DNA of 29,506 bases from UBA9337 sp038331135 (GCA_038331135.1 JBBQOS010000007.1:1-29506); one strand, 5' to 3'. Shown: positions 15,081 to 23,175, counted from the first letter of the stretch. Numbers and translations: made by a program. Notes: a model not told the origin generated them from the sequence alone.

Positions 15081-15629
15081 TTATATAGATTTTCGTTTAA
15101 ACATTTTTTTACTCCAACCCTTTTCTCTACTTTCTTTTTTCTTAGCATCCACTTTATAATGACTCTTTTTATTGAGTTTTAAAGTTTCGTCTTTTTTCTT
15201 ATCAACTTTTCCTACTGTCTCTTCAGATCCTTCGGTTTTATCTTCCATTTCTGATTTTTTAGCAGCTTTTTTCTTGGCTGATTTTACGGTAGAAGCTTCT
15301 TTTCCCTCCAATGTTATATAGACATGTGAACTTCTTTTTAAAATTTCTGAAGCTCTACCATAAGCTCGAGGCATCCATCTTTTCATAGTTATCCCTTCTC
15401 CCACCTGAATATCTGTAATTACCAAAGATTCTTTTTCTAAGTTAAAATTGTTTTGAGCATTGGCTACAGCACCTAAGAGCATTTTTTTTATTGGCTCATT
15501 GGATTTTTTAACTGTATTATCTAGTCTGAAAATTGCATCTTCAATGTTACAACCTCTAACAATATCAGCTGAAATTCTGACTTTTCTTGGTGATATTCTC
15601 AAATTTTTTAATTTTGCTTTAACCTTCAT
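15081..15629 (-). CDS. rplV: 50S ribosomal protein L22 with long charged tail
   Basis: Lines the peptide exit tunnel. The conserved 110-residue core has LKNLRISPRKVRISADIVRG, the KKMLLGAVANAQNNF helix, and the beta-hairpin signature TMKRWMPRAYGRASEI. About 70 extra residues follow, rich in Lys, Glu and Ser (KSAKKKAAKKSEMEDKTEG, KKKDETLKLNKK), ending SKKMFKRKSI. The tail looks disordered and may bind rRNA; similar tails occur on L23, S19 and L15 here. Upstream is rpsS as normal. Confidence 0.97.
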   Translation of the reverse strand: MKVKAKLKNLRISPRKVRISADIVRGCNIEDAIFRLDNTVKKSNEPIKKMLLGAVANAQNNFNLEKESLVITDIQVGEGITMKRWMPRAYGRASEILKRSSHVYITLEGKEASTVKSAKKKAAKKSEMEDKTEGSEETVGKVDKKKDETLKLNKKSHYKVDAKKKESREKGWSKKMFKRKSI

Positions 15630-15666
15630 ATGCTATAAAATCTAATAAACTTTTATTAAAATATTC

Positions 15667-15993
15667 CTATGCTTTCTTGGCTGCTTTGGCAGCATCCATT
15701 TCTTTTTGCTTGGAAGCTTGCTCCAAATCTTTTTGAATTTTTCCTCCATGCTTGAAGAAAGTTCTGGTAAAAGAAAATTCTCCTAGCTTGTGTCCTACCA
15801 TTTCTTCAACTACATACACATTAATAAACTTCCTTCCATTATACACGCCGAATGTAAAACCAACCATTTCTGGTATAATAGTACAAGATCTTGACCAGGT
15901 TTTAATAATTTCCTTATCTCCGGCTTTCTTATTTTTTACCTTGTTCAACAATCTCTCGTCTATATATGGACCTTTTTTTAAACTTCTTGACAT
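15667..15993 (-). CDS. rpsS: 30S ribosomal protein S19
   Basis: Located in the 30S head near the A-site finger bridge. The core has MSRSLKKGPYIDERLLNKV, KTWSRSCTIIPEMVGFTFGV, NVYVVEEMVGHKLGEFSFTR and FKHGGK. The C-terminus is extended by about 15 residues (LEQASKQKEMDAAKAAKKA), giving 108 instead of about 92. The start is directly preceded by family B sequence TACAGAATAAC. Confidence 0.98.
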   Translation of the reverse strand: MSRSLKKGPYIDERLLNKVKNKKAGDKEIIKTWSRSCTIIPEMVGFTFGVYNGRKFINVYVVEEMVGHKLGEFSFTRTFFKHGGKIQKDLEQASKQKEMDAAKAAKKA

Positions 15994-16097
15994 GTTATTC
16001 TGTACTAATTACTAATTTTTTACCAATATACCAATTCTCAATTTTTATTTATCCAATTCGTATATTTGTATTATATTAGTAATTCGTAAATATTAAT
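15994..16097. repeat. Spacer palindrome B4 (rplW-rpsS)
   Basis: TACTAATTACTAAT (16003-16016) is mirrored by ATTAGTAATTCGTA (about 16075-16088) with one mismatch. This is the place where rplB would normally be. Confidence 0.85.
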
Positions 16098-16535
16098 CTA
16101 TTCAAAAATCTCAATTTTACTTCCCTTCTTTAGCGTCACGACTGCTTTTCTTACTGCTGATTTCATTCCACTAAATCTTCCAAATTTTCTTTTTTTCTGA
16201 GGAATGTTGATTATATTAACACTTTCCACTTGTACATCGTAAAGTTTTTCAACCGCCACTTTTGCCTCTCGCTTAGTTGATTTTGCTCTTAATCGAAAAA
16301 CATACTTATTATTGCCCATCAGCTCTTGAGTTTTTTCTGTAATCCAAGGCTTAATAATAAATTTATAAGCCATCTGACCATCGCCCTTGTACGCATTTAC
16401 TTTTTCAGTACCTGCTTTTTTGGCAACTTTTTTCGAAGATTTCTTAGCTACCACCTTGTCATCTGAAATTTTCTCTTCTGCGAGGGAATTTTTGACAACT
16501 TCGTCTTCTTCATTTTTCTTATTAAATAAACCCAT
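16098..16535 (-). CDS. rplW: 50S ribosomal protein L23 with N-terminal extension
   Basis: Sits at the exit-tunnel mouth and docks trigger factor and SRP. The core starts near residue 57 with YKFIIKPWITEKTQELM, then NKYVFRLRAKSTKREAKVAV and VESVNIINIPQKKRK, ending in a short beta strand. The first about 55 residues are an extension rich in Lys, Glu and Asp (AKKSSKKVAKKAG) not found in typical L23, giving 145 residues. It starts 6 nt after rplD ends. Whether the extension is translated depends on the start; MAYKFII at residue 55 is an alternative. Confidence 0.96.
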   Translation of the reverse strand: MGLFNKKNEEDEVVKNSLAEEKISDDKVVAKKSSKKVAKKAGTEKVNAYKGDGQMAYKFIIKPWITEKTQELMGNNKYVFRLRAKSTKREAKVAVEKLYDVQVESVNIINIPQKKRKFGRFSGMKSAVRKAVVTLKKGSKIEIFE

Positions 16536-16541
16536 AAATTT

Positions 16542-17168
16542 CTAATTATATTTTTTTTCTAAATATTTTACTGATTCTTCACTTAAAACCAAACTCTTAT
16601 GATTTAAAATATCTAAGACATTCAAATTATTAACCGGGATACATTTAACATTTTTAATATTTCTAGAGTATAGGTATGTGTCTTTTTCTTCTTCTGACAA
16701 ATTAACCAAAATTGAGCCTTTTAAGTTTAGCAACTTTAAACCAGAAGCGATATCTTTAGTTTTCTTATTAACCGCTTCCATCTTATCCACTACAATTAGT
16801 TTTTCACTTCTTAATTTTTCACTAATAGCCATTAAAATAGCTTTGGCATTTGCTTTCTTATTAATCTTCTTTTTAAAATTTCTATCCTTAGTTGGCCCAA
16901 ATACGATACCTCCGCCTCTCCAAATAGGACTTCGCACTGATCCCACTCTGGCCTTGCCTGTCCCCTTTTGTTTCCAGGGTTTCCTTCCGCTACCGGCCAC
17001 TTCACCCCGACCCTTGGTATGAGCAATAGCTACTCTTTGGTTAGCATCCATTGAAACGTAAACTTCATGTAATAATTCTGTATTCAGAGGAACATTAAAA
17101 ACACTTTCAGATAATTCAATATCTTTAACCTTTTTTCCTTCAAAATTGTATACTATAGTTTTCATCAT
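16542..17168 (-). CDS. rplD: 50S ribosomal protein L4
   Basis: Its long loop reaches the exit tunnel; in E. coli it also represses the S10 operon by acting on the leader. The protein has 208 residues. The loop region holds RVAIAHTKGRGEVAGSGRKP and WKQKGTGKARVGSVRSP, then FGPTKDRNFKKKINKKA. The C-terminal domain has KGSILVNLSEEEKD and NVLDILNHKSLVLS. The protein begins at one of two adjacent Met codons. A possible attenuator lies upstream of rplC, in the rpsJ-rplC spacer. Confidence 0.98.
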   Translation of the reverse strand: MMKTIVYNFEGKKVKDIELSESVFNVPLNTELLHEVYVSMDANQRVAIAHTKGRGEVAGSGRKPWKQKGTGKARVGSVRSPIWRGGGIVFGPTKDRNFKKKINKKANAKAILMAISEKLRSEKLIVVDKMEAVNKKTKDIASGLKLLNLKGSILVNLSEEEKDTYLYSRNIKNVKCIPVNNLNVLDILNHKSLVLSEESVKYLEKKYN

Positions 17169-17218
17169 TTTAATAATTCAGAGTAATAAAACTTTTACAA
17201 ACCCTTTTTTTAATTTAA

Positions 17219-17791
17219 TTAATTCAGCGACAACTGCACTATTCGATTAACTACTCCTGGTACAGCTCCCTTCAAACCAATTAAACCTTTTTCCTTATCT
17301 ATATAAACTACTTTCAAATTTTTTACTGTAAAGTTATTTCCACCCATTCTTCCAGCCATTTTCTTTCCCTTTAACACATGCTCGGGGAAAGCACAACCGA
17401 TAGATCCTGGCGCTCGAGTATCATGCCTATGTCCATGACTAGCAGGAGAACCTTTAAATCCATGTCTTTTTACTACACCTTGGTAACCCCTACCCTTAGT
17501 AATACCACTCACTTTAACTTTTTCATCTATTTCAAAAATATCTACTCCAATTTCTTTTCCTACTTCAAAATTAGCTTTCTCTTCGGAATCAATTCTGAAT
17601 TCCTTAGAAGTAATTTTACCTTTTTTATTAGTTAATCCCAAACACACAGCGTCGTAACCATCCTTTTCTTCATTTCTTATCAATTCAATTTTGTTAGGTA
17701 AACACTCAACCAAAGTAATATTTAAAGCACCCTTTGCGCTATCGTAAATGGTTGTCATTCCAACTTTTTTTCCTATAATAAACTTTGCCAT
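17219..17791 (-). CDS. rplC: 50S ribosomal protein L3
   Basis: An early assembly protein near the peptidyl transferase centre. The protein has 190 residues, slightly short of the usual 205-210. It begins MAKFIIGKKVGMTTIYD, and the central loop has GVVKRHGFKGSPASHGHRHD, RAPGSIG and KGKKMAGRMGGN. The glutamine methylated in E. coli L3 (MAGQMG) is Arg here. A 231-nt spacer with stacked hairpins separates it from rpsJ, far longer than usual in S10 operons. Confidence 0.98.
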   Translation of the reverse strand: MAKFIIGKKVGMTTIYDSAKGALNITLVECLPNKIELIRNEEKDGYDAVCLGLTNKKGKITSKEFRIDSEEKANFEVGKEIGVDIFEIDEKVKVSGITKGRGYQGVVKRHGFKGSPASHGHRHDTRAPGSIGCAFPEHVLKGKKMAGRMGGNNFTVKNLKVVYIDKEKGLIGLKGAVPGVVNRIVQLSLN

Positions 17792-17829
17792 TTGATTTTC
17801 TTAAAAATTCTTAAAATATTTTAACAAAC

Positions 17830-17876
17830 AAAAAAACTGGTCTTCACAAGCCAGTAAAAACTAAGTATTAGTTTTT
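17830..17876 (-). promoter_or_regulatory. Tandem hairpins resembling an attenuator upstream of rplC
   Basis: On the minus strand AAAAACTAA/TTAGTTTTT (17876-17856, 9-bp arms) is directly followed by ACTGG/CCAGT (17855-17836) and seven T residues. The second hairpin has terminator form, and the first offers A-rich sequence that could pair with the terminator's T-rich side. It lies between rpsJ and rplC. Confidence 0.55.
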
Positions 17877-17951
17877 AAATTTTCTGGCTAGTTTAGTATC
17901 CTGCATTTTTTAAAATAACGCAAGACTTTAACTAGTTGTATATTTGTACTA

Positions 17952-18022
17952 CTGAATTACCTGCCCACAAGAAGGAAAGGTTCGTCTGCCTGCTGGTAGG
18001 CAGGTAATTCGTAGAGAATGAC
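17952..18022. repeat. Spacer palindrome B5 (rpsJ-rplC)
   Basis: GAATTACCTGCC (17954-17965) is exactly mirrored by GGCAGGTAATTC (17999-18010), with a second GC hairpin, GCCTGC/GTAGGC, inside. Confidence 0.85.
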
Positions 18023-18346
18023 TTACATTTTTACCTCAATATCAACTCCAGCAGGTAAATCTAAATTGGTCAAATCATCTATAGTTTTCGGTTTAGGATC
18101 AATAATATCAATCAATCTTTTATGCACCCTCATTTCATATTGGTCTCGAGCATCTTTGTAAACGAAAGTTGATTTATTAACAGTTACCTTATGAATTTCG
18201 GTTGGTAGCGGTACTGGACCAGCTATTTGAGCACCGGAGCGAAGGGCTGTTTCAATTATTTTCTTGGCTGACTGATCAATGACTTTATTGTCATAGGCCT
18301 TAATCTTGATTCTGATCCTAGATTGTGCAACGTCTTTTTTATTCAT
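18023..18346 (-). CDS. rpsJ: 30S ribosomal protein S10
   Basis: Part of the 30S head and also the NusE partner in antitermination. The protein has 107 residues, normal length. It has RIRIKIKAYDNKVIDQSAKK, GAQIAGPVPLPTEIHKVTVN, the HKRLIDIIDPKPKTIDDL segment and LPAGVDIEVKM. It follows tuf by 95 nt, a spacer with a perfect 24-bp palindrome. Confidence 0.98.
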   Translation of the reverse strand: MNKKDVAQSRIRIKIKAYDNKVIDQSAKKIIETALRSGAQIAGPVPLPTEIHKVTVNKSTFVYKDARDQYEMRVHKRLIDIIDPKPKTIDDLTNLDLPAGVDIEVKM

Positions 18347-18378
18347 CGTAGTTAATAAATCTACATCAATTTAATTTA

Positions 18379-18425
18379 TTCTCTTTTTAAGAGAACTATT
18401 TTCCCGTCGCTCGCGAGCGACGGGA
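18379..18425 (-). terminator. Two hairpins between tuf and rpsJ
   Basis: A perfect 24-bp palindrome (18402-18425, centre TCGCGA) is followed on the minus strand by a TTCTCTT/AAGAGAA hairpin (18395-18379). Neither has a long T tract, so partial termination or RNA processing that changes the tuf to ribosomal protein ratio is as likely as full termination. Confidence 0.5.
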
Positions 18426-18441
18426 TAAAGTTCGCTCAAAA

Positions 18442-19635
18442 CTATTTGATAATTTTTGTCGCGATACCAGCTCCCACAGTTCTTCCACCTTCACGAATAG
18501 CAAATCGCATTCCTTCTTCCATAGCTACATTAGATGAAAGTTTAACTTTTAGATTAACTGTGTCACCAGGCATAACCATTTCAGTCCCTTCTGGAAGCTC
18601 TACTTCTCCAGTAACGTCAGTAGTTCGAATGTAAAATTGTGGTTTATATCCTTTGAAGAAAGGAGTGTGCCTTCCGCCTTCTTCTTTTGTAAGAACATAA
18701 ATTTCTCCCTCGAATTCACTATGAGGAGTAATAGATCCACTCGCAGCCAAAACCTGCCCTCTTTCAACATCTTCTTTTTTAGTTCCTCGAAGTAAGATTC
18801 CAGCATTATCTCCAGCTTCACCTTTGTCAAGTTGTTTATTAAACATCTCAATTCCAGTTACTGTAGTTTTTTGAGTATCTCTAAGTCCAACAATTTCAAC
18901 TTCATCACCAATCTTAACTGTTCCTCTTTCAATTCTTCCAGTTACTACTGTTCCTCTTCCTTCGATAGAGAAAATATCTTCAATCGGCACAAGCAATGGT
19001 TTTTCAGTATCTCTAACAGGATTTGGAATTTTTTCATCAAGAGCAGTCATAAGATCCCAGATAGGTTTAGCAGCTGGGTCATCAGCACTAGTAACACCCA
19101 AAGCTTGGACTGCAGAACCTCTAATAATAGCAGCATTTTCTCCGTCGAATTCATATTTAGAAAGGAGTTCTTTGATTTCCTCTTCTACAAGATCGATTAA
19201 TTCTGCGTCATCCACCATATCAATTTTGTTTATGAAAACAACAATATTTGGAACACCAACTTGCTTAGCAAGAAGAATATGCTCTCTAGTTTGCGGCATT
19301 GGACCATCAGTAGCACTTACTACAATAATCGCTCCGTCCATCTGAGCAGCACCCGTAATCATATTTTTGATATAATCAGCATGACCAGGACAGTCCACAT
19401 GGGCATAATGTCTCTTTTCTGATTCATATTCACAATGAGCTGTAGCAATGGTGATGCCTCGTTCTCTTTCTTCAGGAGCTTTATCAATTTCTGAGATACT
19501 TTTTGCCTTAGCCATTCCTTTTAGGCTCAGCACGTGTAAAATAGCTGCTGTTAAAGTAGTCTTACCATGGTCAACATGACCGATTGTTCCCACATTCACA
19601 TGCGGTTTAGTTCTTTCAAATTTTTCTACTGCCAT
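18442..19635 (-). CDS. tuf: Elongation factor Tu
   Basis: Brings aminoacyl-tRNA to the ribosome with GTP. The protein has 397 residues from MAVEKFERTKPHVNVG at 19635; an ORF start 12 codons upstream (MRKWIFFRSPKV) is not part of the family. The G domain has GHVDHGKTTL (about 19-28), the GITI switch I, DCPGHADY, and NKID. Domain 2 starts near VPIEDIFSIEGRGTVVTGRI, and domain 3 contains GRHTPFFKGYKPQFYIRTTD and REGGRTVGAG. It heads the S10 part of the cluster, with its own promoter about 140 nt upstream. Confidence 0.99.
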   Translation of the reverse strand: MAVEKFERTKPHVNVGTIGHVDHGKTTLTAAILHVLSLKGMAKAKSISEIDKAPEERERGITIATAHCEYESEKRHYAHVDCPGHADYIKNMITGAAQMDGAIIVVSATDGPMPQTREHILLAKQVGVPNIVVFINKIDMVDDAELIDLVEEEIKELLSKYEFDGENAAIIRGSAVQALGVTSADDPAAKPIWDLMTALDEKIPNPVRDTEKPLLVPIEDIFSIEGRGTVVTGRIERGTVKIGDEVEIVGLRDTQKTTVTGIEMFNKQLDKGEAGDNAGILLRGTKKEDVERGQVLAASGSITPHSEFEGEIYVLTKEEGGRHTPFFKGYKPQFYIRTTDVTGEVELPEGTEMVMPGDTVNLKVKLSSNVAMEEGMRFAIREGGRTVGAGIATKIIK

Positions 19636-19771
19636 AACTTTTGGGCTGCGAAAGAAAATCCACTTTCGCAAATTTTTATATTTTATTAATTACTATTTAA
19701 AAATAAATTTCTTATAAAAAAATGATGCAACACAAAAACACTTTTCGTCTCTTACTTTGTGATACTCAATA

Positions 19772-19799
19772 ATAATAGCACTCTTATTTTTTTTGTCAA
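19772..19799 (-). promoter_or_regulatory. Promoter of tuf and the downstream ribosomal cluster
   Basis: A perfect TTGACA (19799-19794), a 16-nt spacer and TATTAT (19777-19772) read on the minus strand. This fits the terminator after fusA at 20334, which splits the cluster into two transcription units. The leader would be about 130 nt. Confidence 0.7.
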
Positions 19800-19847
19800 T
19801 AGTTTGTATTAGAACCCGAATTCAAACCCCGAAGCCCCCTTTTCTGA

Positions 19848-19853
19848 TATACT
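19848..19853 (+). promoter_or_regulatory. Extended -10 element before the transposase fragment
   Basis: TGATATACT has the TGn extension before TATACT. No convincing -35 is seen. It lies 31 nt before the start of the transposase fragment. Confidence 0.35.
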
Positions 19854-19883
19854 AGAGTGTTAACTTTTAAACACGTTATAAAT

Positions 19884-20036
19884 ATGTCAAAAGGAACACC
19901 CTTAACCTTTTATGAGAGGAAAAAACTAGAAACCTATCTAAGATTGAAAAAGAAGAAATCTTGGATAGCTAAAAAGCTTTTGGCATTTCTGTTTTTTAAG
20001 TGGCGGTTGAACCGCTACTTTTCCGCTATTTTATAA
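19884..20036 (+). pseudogene. N-terminal fragment of an IS30-like transposase
   Basis: A 50-codon frame starts MSKGTPLTFYERKKLETYLR and continues KKKKSWIAKKL. This matches the first helix-turn-helix of IS30-family transposases (LTxEERxxIExxL, then IAxxLG). After KKL the similarity stops: the last 18 residues (LAFLFFKWRLNRYFSAIL) are a new tail over a GCGGTT/AACCGC hairpin. The catalytic DDE domain is missing. It is a truncated remnant in the 700-nt space between fusA and tuf, on the opposite strand. Confidence 0.65.
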
Positions 20037-20110
20037 ATCTCCCCAAATCCCCTGGCTACGACCGTCGTTTCTTAATTTGTAAAATAAATCTAAATGAAAA
20101 ATTAATACTT

Positions 20111-20147
20111 AGTGTCCACTCAGTCGCACGTGAGCAAATTGGACACT
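20111..20147. repeat. Imperfect palindrome with AGTGTCCA ends, likely IS-end relic
   Basis: AGTGTCCA at the left is mirrored by TGGACACT at the right, with CACGTG near the centre; halves differ by one base in length. The layout matches the perfect palindrome at 7694-7739. It lies 75 nt after the transposase fragment, so both may come from one element. Confidence 0.65.
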
Positions 20148-20195
20148 TATATTTTTTTGATTTTTATTAAATTAAAATTAAGTTACTTTGCTTGA

Positions 20196-20260
20196 GATTG
20201 CCACGGTCAGCTTGATTACAAACTTCCCTCCCTCCAGAGGCGGGCACGGCGCAAAAGACT
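20196..20260. repeat. Decayed copy of the GAGATTGCC dispersed repeat
   Basis: GAGATTGCCACGG at the left and GCGCAAAAGAC at the right match the outer flanks of the hairpin family at 26694-26851 and 29113-29295, with GC-rich unrelated sequence between. Confidence 0.5.
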
Positions 20261-20261
20261 T

Positions 20262-20332
20262 TTTTTAGACGTACGCAATTCGTCTCCGTTAAAACTATGC
20301 CGAGGCAAGGCATACGCACATACGTCTAAAAA
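20262..20332. repeat. 71-nt inverted repeat element
   Basis: The outer arms TTTTTAGACGTA (20262-20273) and TACGTCTAAAAA (20321-20332) pair exactly. The inner arms TATGCC (20296-20301) and GGCATA (20309-20314) form a second hairpin. T and A runs at the edges could help termination in both directions. Confidence 0.75.
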
Positions 20333-20333
20333 C

Positions 20334-20360
20334 AAAAAATCCCGACATGGAGCCGAGATT
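20334..20360 (-). terminator. Terminator after fusA
   Basis: On the minus strand ATCTCGGC pairs with GTCGGGAT (8 bp with two G-T pairs) and is followed by six T residues. It lies 25 nt after the fusA stop codon. Confidence 0.75.
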
Positions 20361-20384
20361 TTTTTATAAGTAAATTGTCCGATA

Positions 20385-22526
20385 TTATTTCTTTTCCCCG
20401 CCACTCATTATTTCTTGAGCAATATTGGATGGAACTTCAGCATATCGATTAAATTCCATTACCGACGAAGCTCTTCCCTGAGTCATACTTCGAAGTTGAG
20501 TAGTGTAACCAAACATCGCTGAAAGAGGAACCTCTGTTTCAATTTCTTTAATAATAGCTGTGCCCTCTCCCTTGTCATTAATTTCTTTAATAATTCCACG
20601 GCGAGAATTAATATCTCCTACGACATCTCCCATATATTGTTCAGGAGCACTTATCACCACTTTCATTATTGGTTCAAGAATAATCGGTTTTGCCAATTTA
20701 GCGGCTGCTTTAAAAGCCATTGATCCGGCAACTTTGAAGGCTGCTTCTGAGGAATCCACATCATGATAAGTTCCATCATACAGTGTGGCTTTGACATCTA
20801 CCATTGGAAACCCAGCCAAGATACCATTGCCCATTGCCTCCTTAATACCCTTTTCTACATGTGGGATAAATTCTTGAGGAATAGCTCCACCTTTAATCTC
20901 GTTAGCAAATTCAAATATAGCATCTTCCTTTTTCTTACCAGATTTTCTTTCAGCTTCTTTTTCCTCTTCAGTTTTTTCTTCTTTGACTAAAGGTTCCAGG
21001 CGAATCCAACAATGTCCGTATTGTCCTCGACCTCCAGATTGTTTGATGTATTTACCTTCGGCCTCAGCATTTCCTTTAATAGTTTCTCGATAAGCCACTT
21101 GCGGTTTACCAATGTTAGCTTCCACTTTAAATTCTCGCTTCATTCTGTCCACCAAAACATCCAAATGAAGTTCACCCATTCCAGAAATAATAGTTTGTCC
21201 GCTTTCCTCATCAGTTCGCACTCTGAAAGTAGGATCTTCTTCGGAAAGTTTACGCAGAGCAATCGCCATTTTTTCTTGATCAGCTTTAGTTTTAGGCTCG
21301 ATAGCAATATCAATAACTGGCTCGGGAAAAGTCATTTTTTCCAAAATAACTTTTTTGTCCATATCGCAAAGGGTATCTCCTGTCGTAGTATTTTTAAGTC
21401 CTACCAATGCTCCAATTTCACCTACTCCCAAGAAATCAATTTCTTCACGGTGATTAGCATGCATTCTTAAAATTCGACTAATTCTTTCTTTTTCTCCTTT
21501 AGTAGAATTATAGACATAAGAACCAGACTTAAGCGAACCGGAATAAATTCTAAAAAATGTTACTTGTCCTACAAATGGATCGGTGGCCACTTTGAAAGCT
21601 AGGGCAGCGAAAGGCGCATCCTCAGATGGTGGGATTGTAATTTCTTCTCCAGTCTTCTCATCTTCTGCTTTAACGGGTGGTAAATCAGTTGGAGCAGGAA
21701 GATAATCCAAAACAGCATCCAAAACTAGTTGCACACCTTTATTGCGAAGAGCTGTTCCTGTTAAAACTGGAATTAACTTAACATCAATTACTGCTTTTCT
21801 TAGTGCAGATTTTAATTCTTCGTTAGAAATTTCCTCACCTTCTAAAAATTTCATAGTTAATTCATCGTCAGTTTCAGAAATTTTTTCTACCAAAATTTCT
21901 CTTTTAGCTTGAGCTCTTTCCGTTAAGTCAGCTGGGATTTCTTTTTCTACAACAGTTTCTCCCATAGCTCCCTCAAATTCATAAGCCTTCATTTTTATCA
22001 AATCAATCACTCCACTAAATCCACCCCTTTCTCCAATTGGGATTTGAATCGCTACTGCTTTGGGACTAAGTCTATCGTGGATTGATTTTAAAGCTTTATC
22101 AAAATCAGCGCCTTCCTTATCAATTTTATTTATAAAACACATTCTTGGCACACCATATTTATCAGCCTGACGCCAAACCGTTTCACTCTGAGGCTCTACT
22201 CCTTCTTTTCCATCAAAAATAACCACCGCGCCGTCAAGCACGCGCAAAGATCTTTCTACTTCCACGGTAAAATCCACATGCCCAGGAGTATCGATAATAT
22301 TAATCTGGTGATCTTTCCAGGTACAAGTCGTGGCCGCACTAGTGATAGTAATACCTCGCTCTCGCTCTTGCTCCATCCAATCCATTGTCGCTTCTCCTTC
22401 ATGCACCTCACCAATCTTATGAGTAATTCCAGTGTAATACAAAATACGCTCAGTAGTGGTAGTCTTACCTCCATCTATATGAGCGATGATTCCAATATTT
22501 CTTAATTTTTTGATATCTGTGGCCAT
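20385..22526 (-). CDS. fusA: Elongation factor G
   Basis: Moves tRNAs and mRNA through the ribosome after peptide transfer, using GTP. The protein has 713 residues. The G domain has AHIDGGKTTTTERIL (AHIDAGKT is usual), RERGITITSAAT, DTPGHVDF and INKIDKEGADF. Domain II begins near FAALAFKVATDPFVG, and domain III has EDPTFRVRTDEESGQTIISG. Domain IV contains the AYRETI strand and GQYGHCW, then a charged insert at about residues 510-532 (KEEKTEEEKEAERKSGKKKE). Domain V ends with FGYTTQLRSMTQGRASSVME and YAEVPSNIAQEI. It lies between rpsG and tuf as in str operons. Confidence 0.99.
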   Translation of the reverse strand: MATDIKKLRNIGIIAHIDGGKTTTTERILYYTGITHKIGEVHEGEATMDWMEQERERGITITSAATTCTWKDHQINIIDTPGHVDFTVEVERSLRVLDGAVVIFDGKEGVEPQSETVWRQADKYGVPRMCFINKIDKEGADFDKALKSIHDRLSPKAVAIQIPIGERGGFSGVIDLIKMKAYEFEGAMGETVVEKEIPADLTERAQAKREILVEKISETDDELTMKFLEGEEISNEELKSALRKAVIDVKLIPVLTGTALRNKGVQLVLDAVLDYLPAPTDLPPVKAEDEKTGEEITIPPSEDAPFAALAFKVATDPFVGQVTFFRIYSGSLKSGSYVYNSTKGEKERISRILRMHANHREEIDFLGVGEIGALVGLKNTTTGDTLCDMDKKVILEKMTFPEPVIDIAIEPKTKADQEKMAIALRKLSEEDPTFRVRTDEESGQTIISGMGELHLDVLVDRMKREFKVEANIGKPQVAYRETIKGNAEAEGKYIKQSGGRGQYGHCWIRLEPLVKEEKTEEEKEAERKSGKKKEDAIFEFANEIKGGAIPQEFIPHVEKGIKEAMGNGILAGFPMVDVKATLYDGTYHDVDSSEAAFKVAGSMAFKAAAKLAKPIILEPIMKVVISAPEQYMGDVVGDINSRRGIIKEINDKGEGTAIIKEIETEVPLSAMFGYTTQLRSMTQGRASSVMEFNRYAEVPSNIAQEIMSGGEKK

Positions 22527-22707
22527 GGATTCTTTACAAATTACGAATATTATACGAATATACGAATTTTAAATATTAAACTTTTATTATTTTTATTTAC
22601 AAAATTATCAAAATATATTATTTCAATAATTTAGCAATTAACAAACCAATACTATTTTAAAAAATAATTACATATTTGTAAATTCGTATAGATTCGTAAT
22701 TAGTAGT
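22527..22707. repeat. Spacer-long palindrome B6 (rpsG-fusA)
   Basis: The left segment (about 22535-22569, ACAAATTACGAATATTATACG and on) is mirrored by the right segment (about 22671-22705, ending GATTCGTAATTAGTAG) with scattered mismatches. The whole 181-nt spacer can fold back on itself. Confidence 0.8.
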
Positions 22708-23175
22708 CTAAGCGAAATGAGCAAAAGCTCGATTAGATTCAGCCATTTTATGCACGTCTTCTTTTTTCTTCATAGCTGCTCCAGCTTTTTCAGAAGCTTC
22801 GAGTAGTTCATCGGCTAATTTGGCTGGCATACTTTTTCCTTTTTTCTTTTGGCAAACATCTTTTATCCAAGTCATTGCAAGAGCTTGTCTTTTATTTCCA
22901 GAAACCTGAACTGGTACCTGATAATTGGTTCCTCCTACTCTTTTTGATTTAACAACTAAAAGTGGAGAAACATTTTTAACGGCTTGTTCAAAAACATTTA
23001 AGCCTCCTTTTTGAGTTTTCTCATGGATAATATCAAAAGCATCGTAAACTACTTTTTCAGCTACGCTTCTTTTACCATCATTCATAATACAACCGATAAA
23101 TCTCCCGAGTAGCATATTGCCGTACTTAGAATCAGCTTTCCAATGACTGGGGAATATTCGTTTTCTTCTTGGCAT
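22708..23175 (-). CDS. rpsG: 30S ribosomal protein S7
   Basis: Organises the 30S head and lies near the E site. The protein has 155 residues, normal length. It shows MPRRKRIFPSHWKADSKYGN, the LLGRFIGCIMNDGKRSVAEK helix, VKSKRVGGTNYQVPVQV, and the C-terminal DVHKMAESNRAFAHFA typical of the family. The start is preceded by the family B motif TACAGAATAAC. Confidence 0.98.
   Translation of the reverse strand: MPRRKRIFPSHWKADSKYGNMLLGRFIGCIMNDGKRSVAEKVVYDAFDIIHEKTQKGGLNVFEQAVKNVSPLLVVKSKRVGGTNYQVPVQVSGNKRQALAMTWIKDVCQKKKGKSMPAKLADELLEASEKAGAAMKKKEDVHKMAESNRAFAHFA

Noticed and set aside
20216..20404. 62-codon minus-strand frame overlapping the fusA end
   Set aside because: It is made of the 71-nt inverted repeat and a decayed dispersed repeat, downstream of the fusA terminator.
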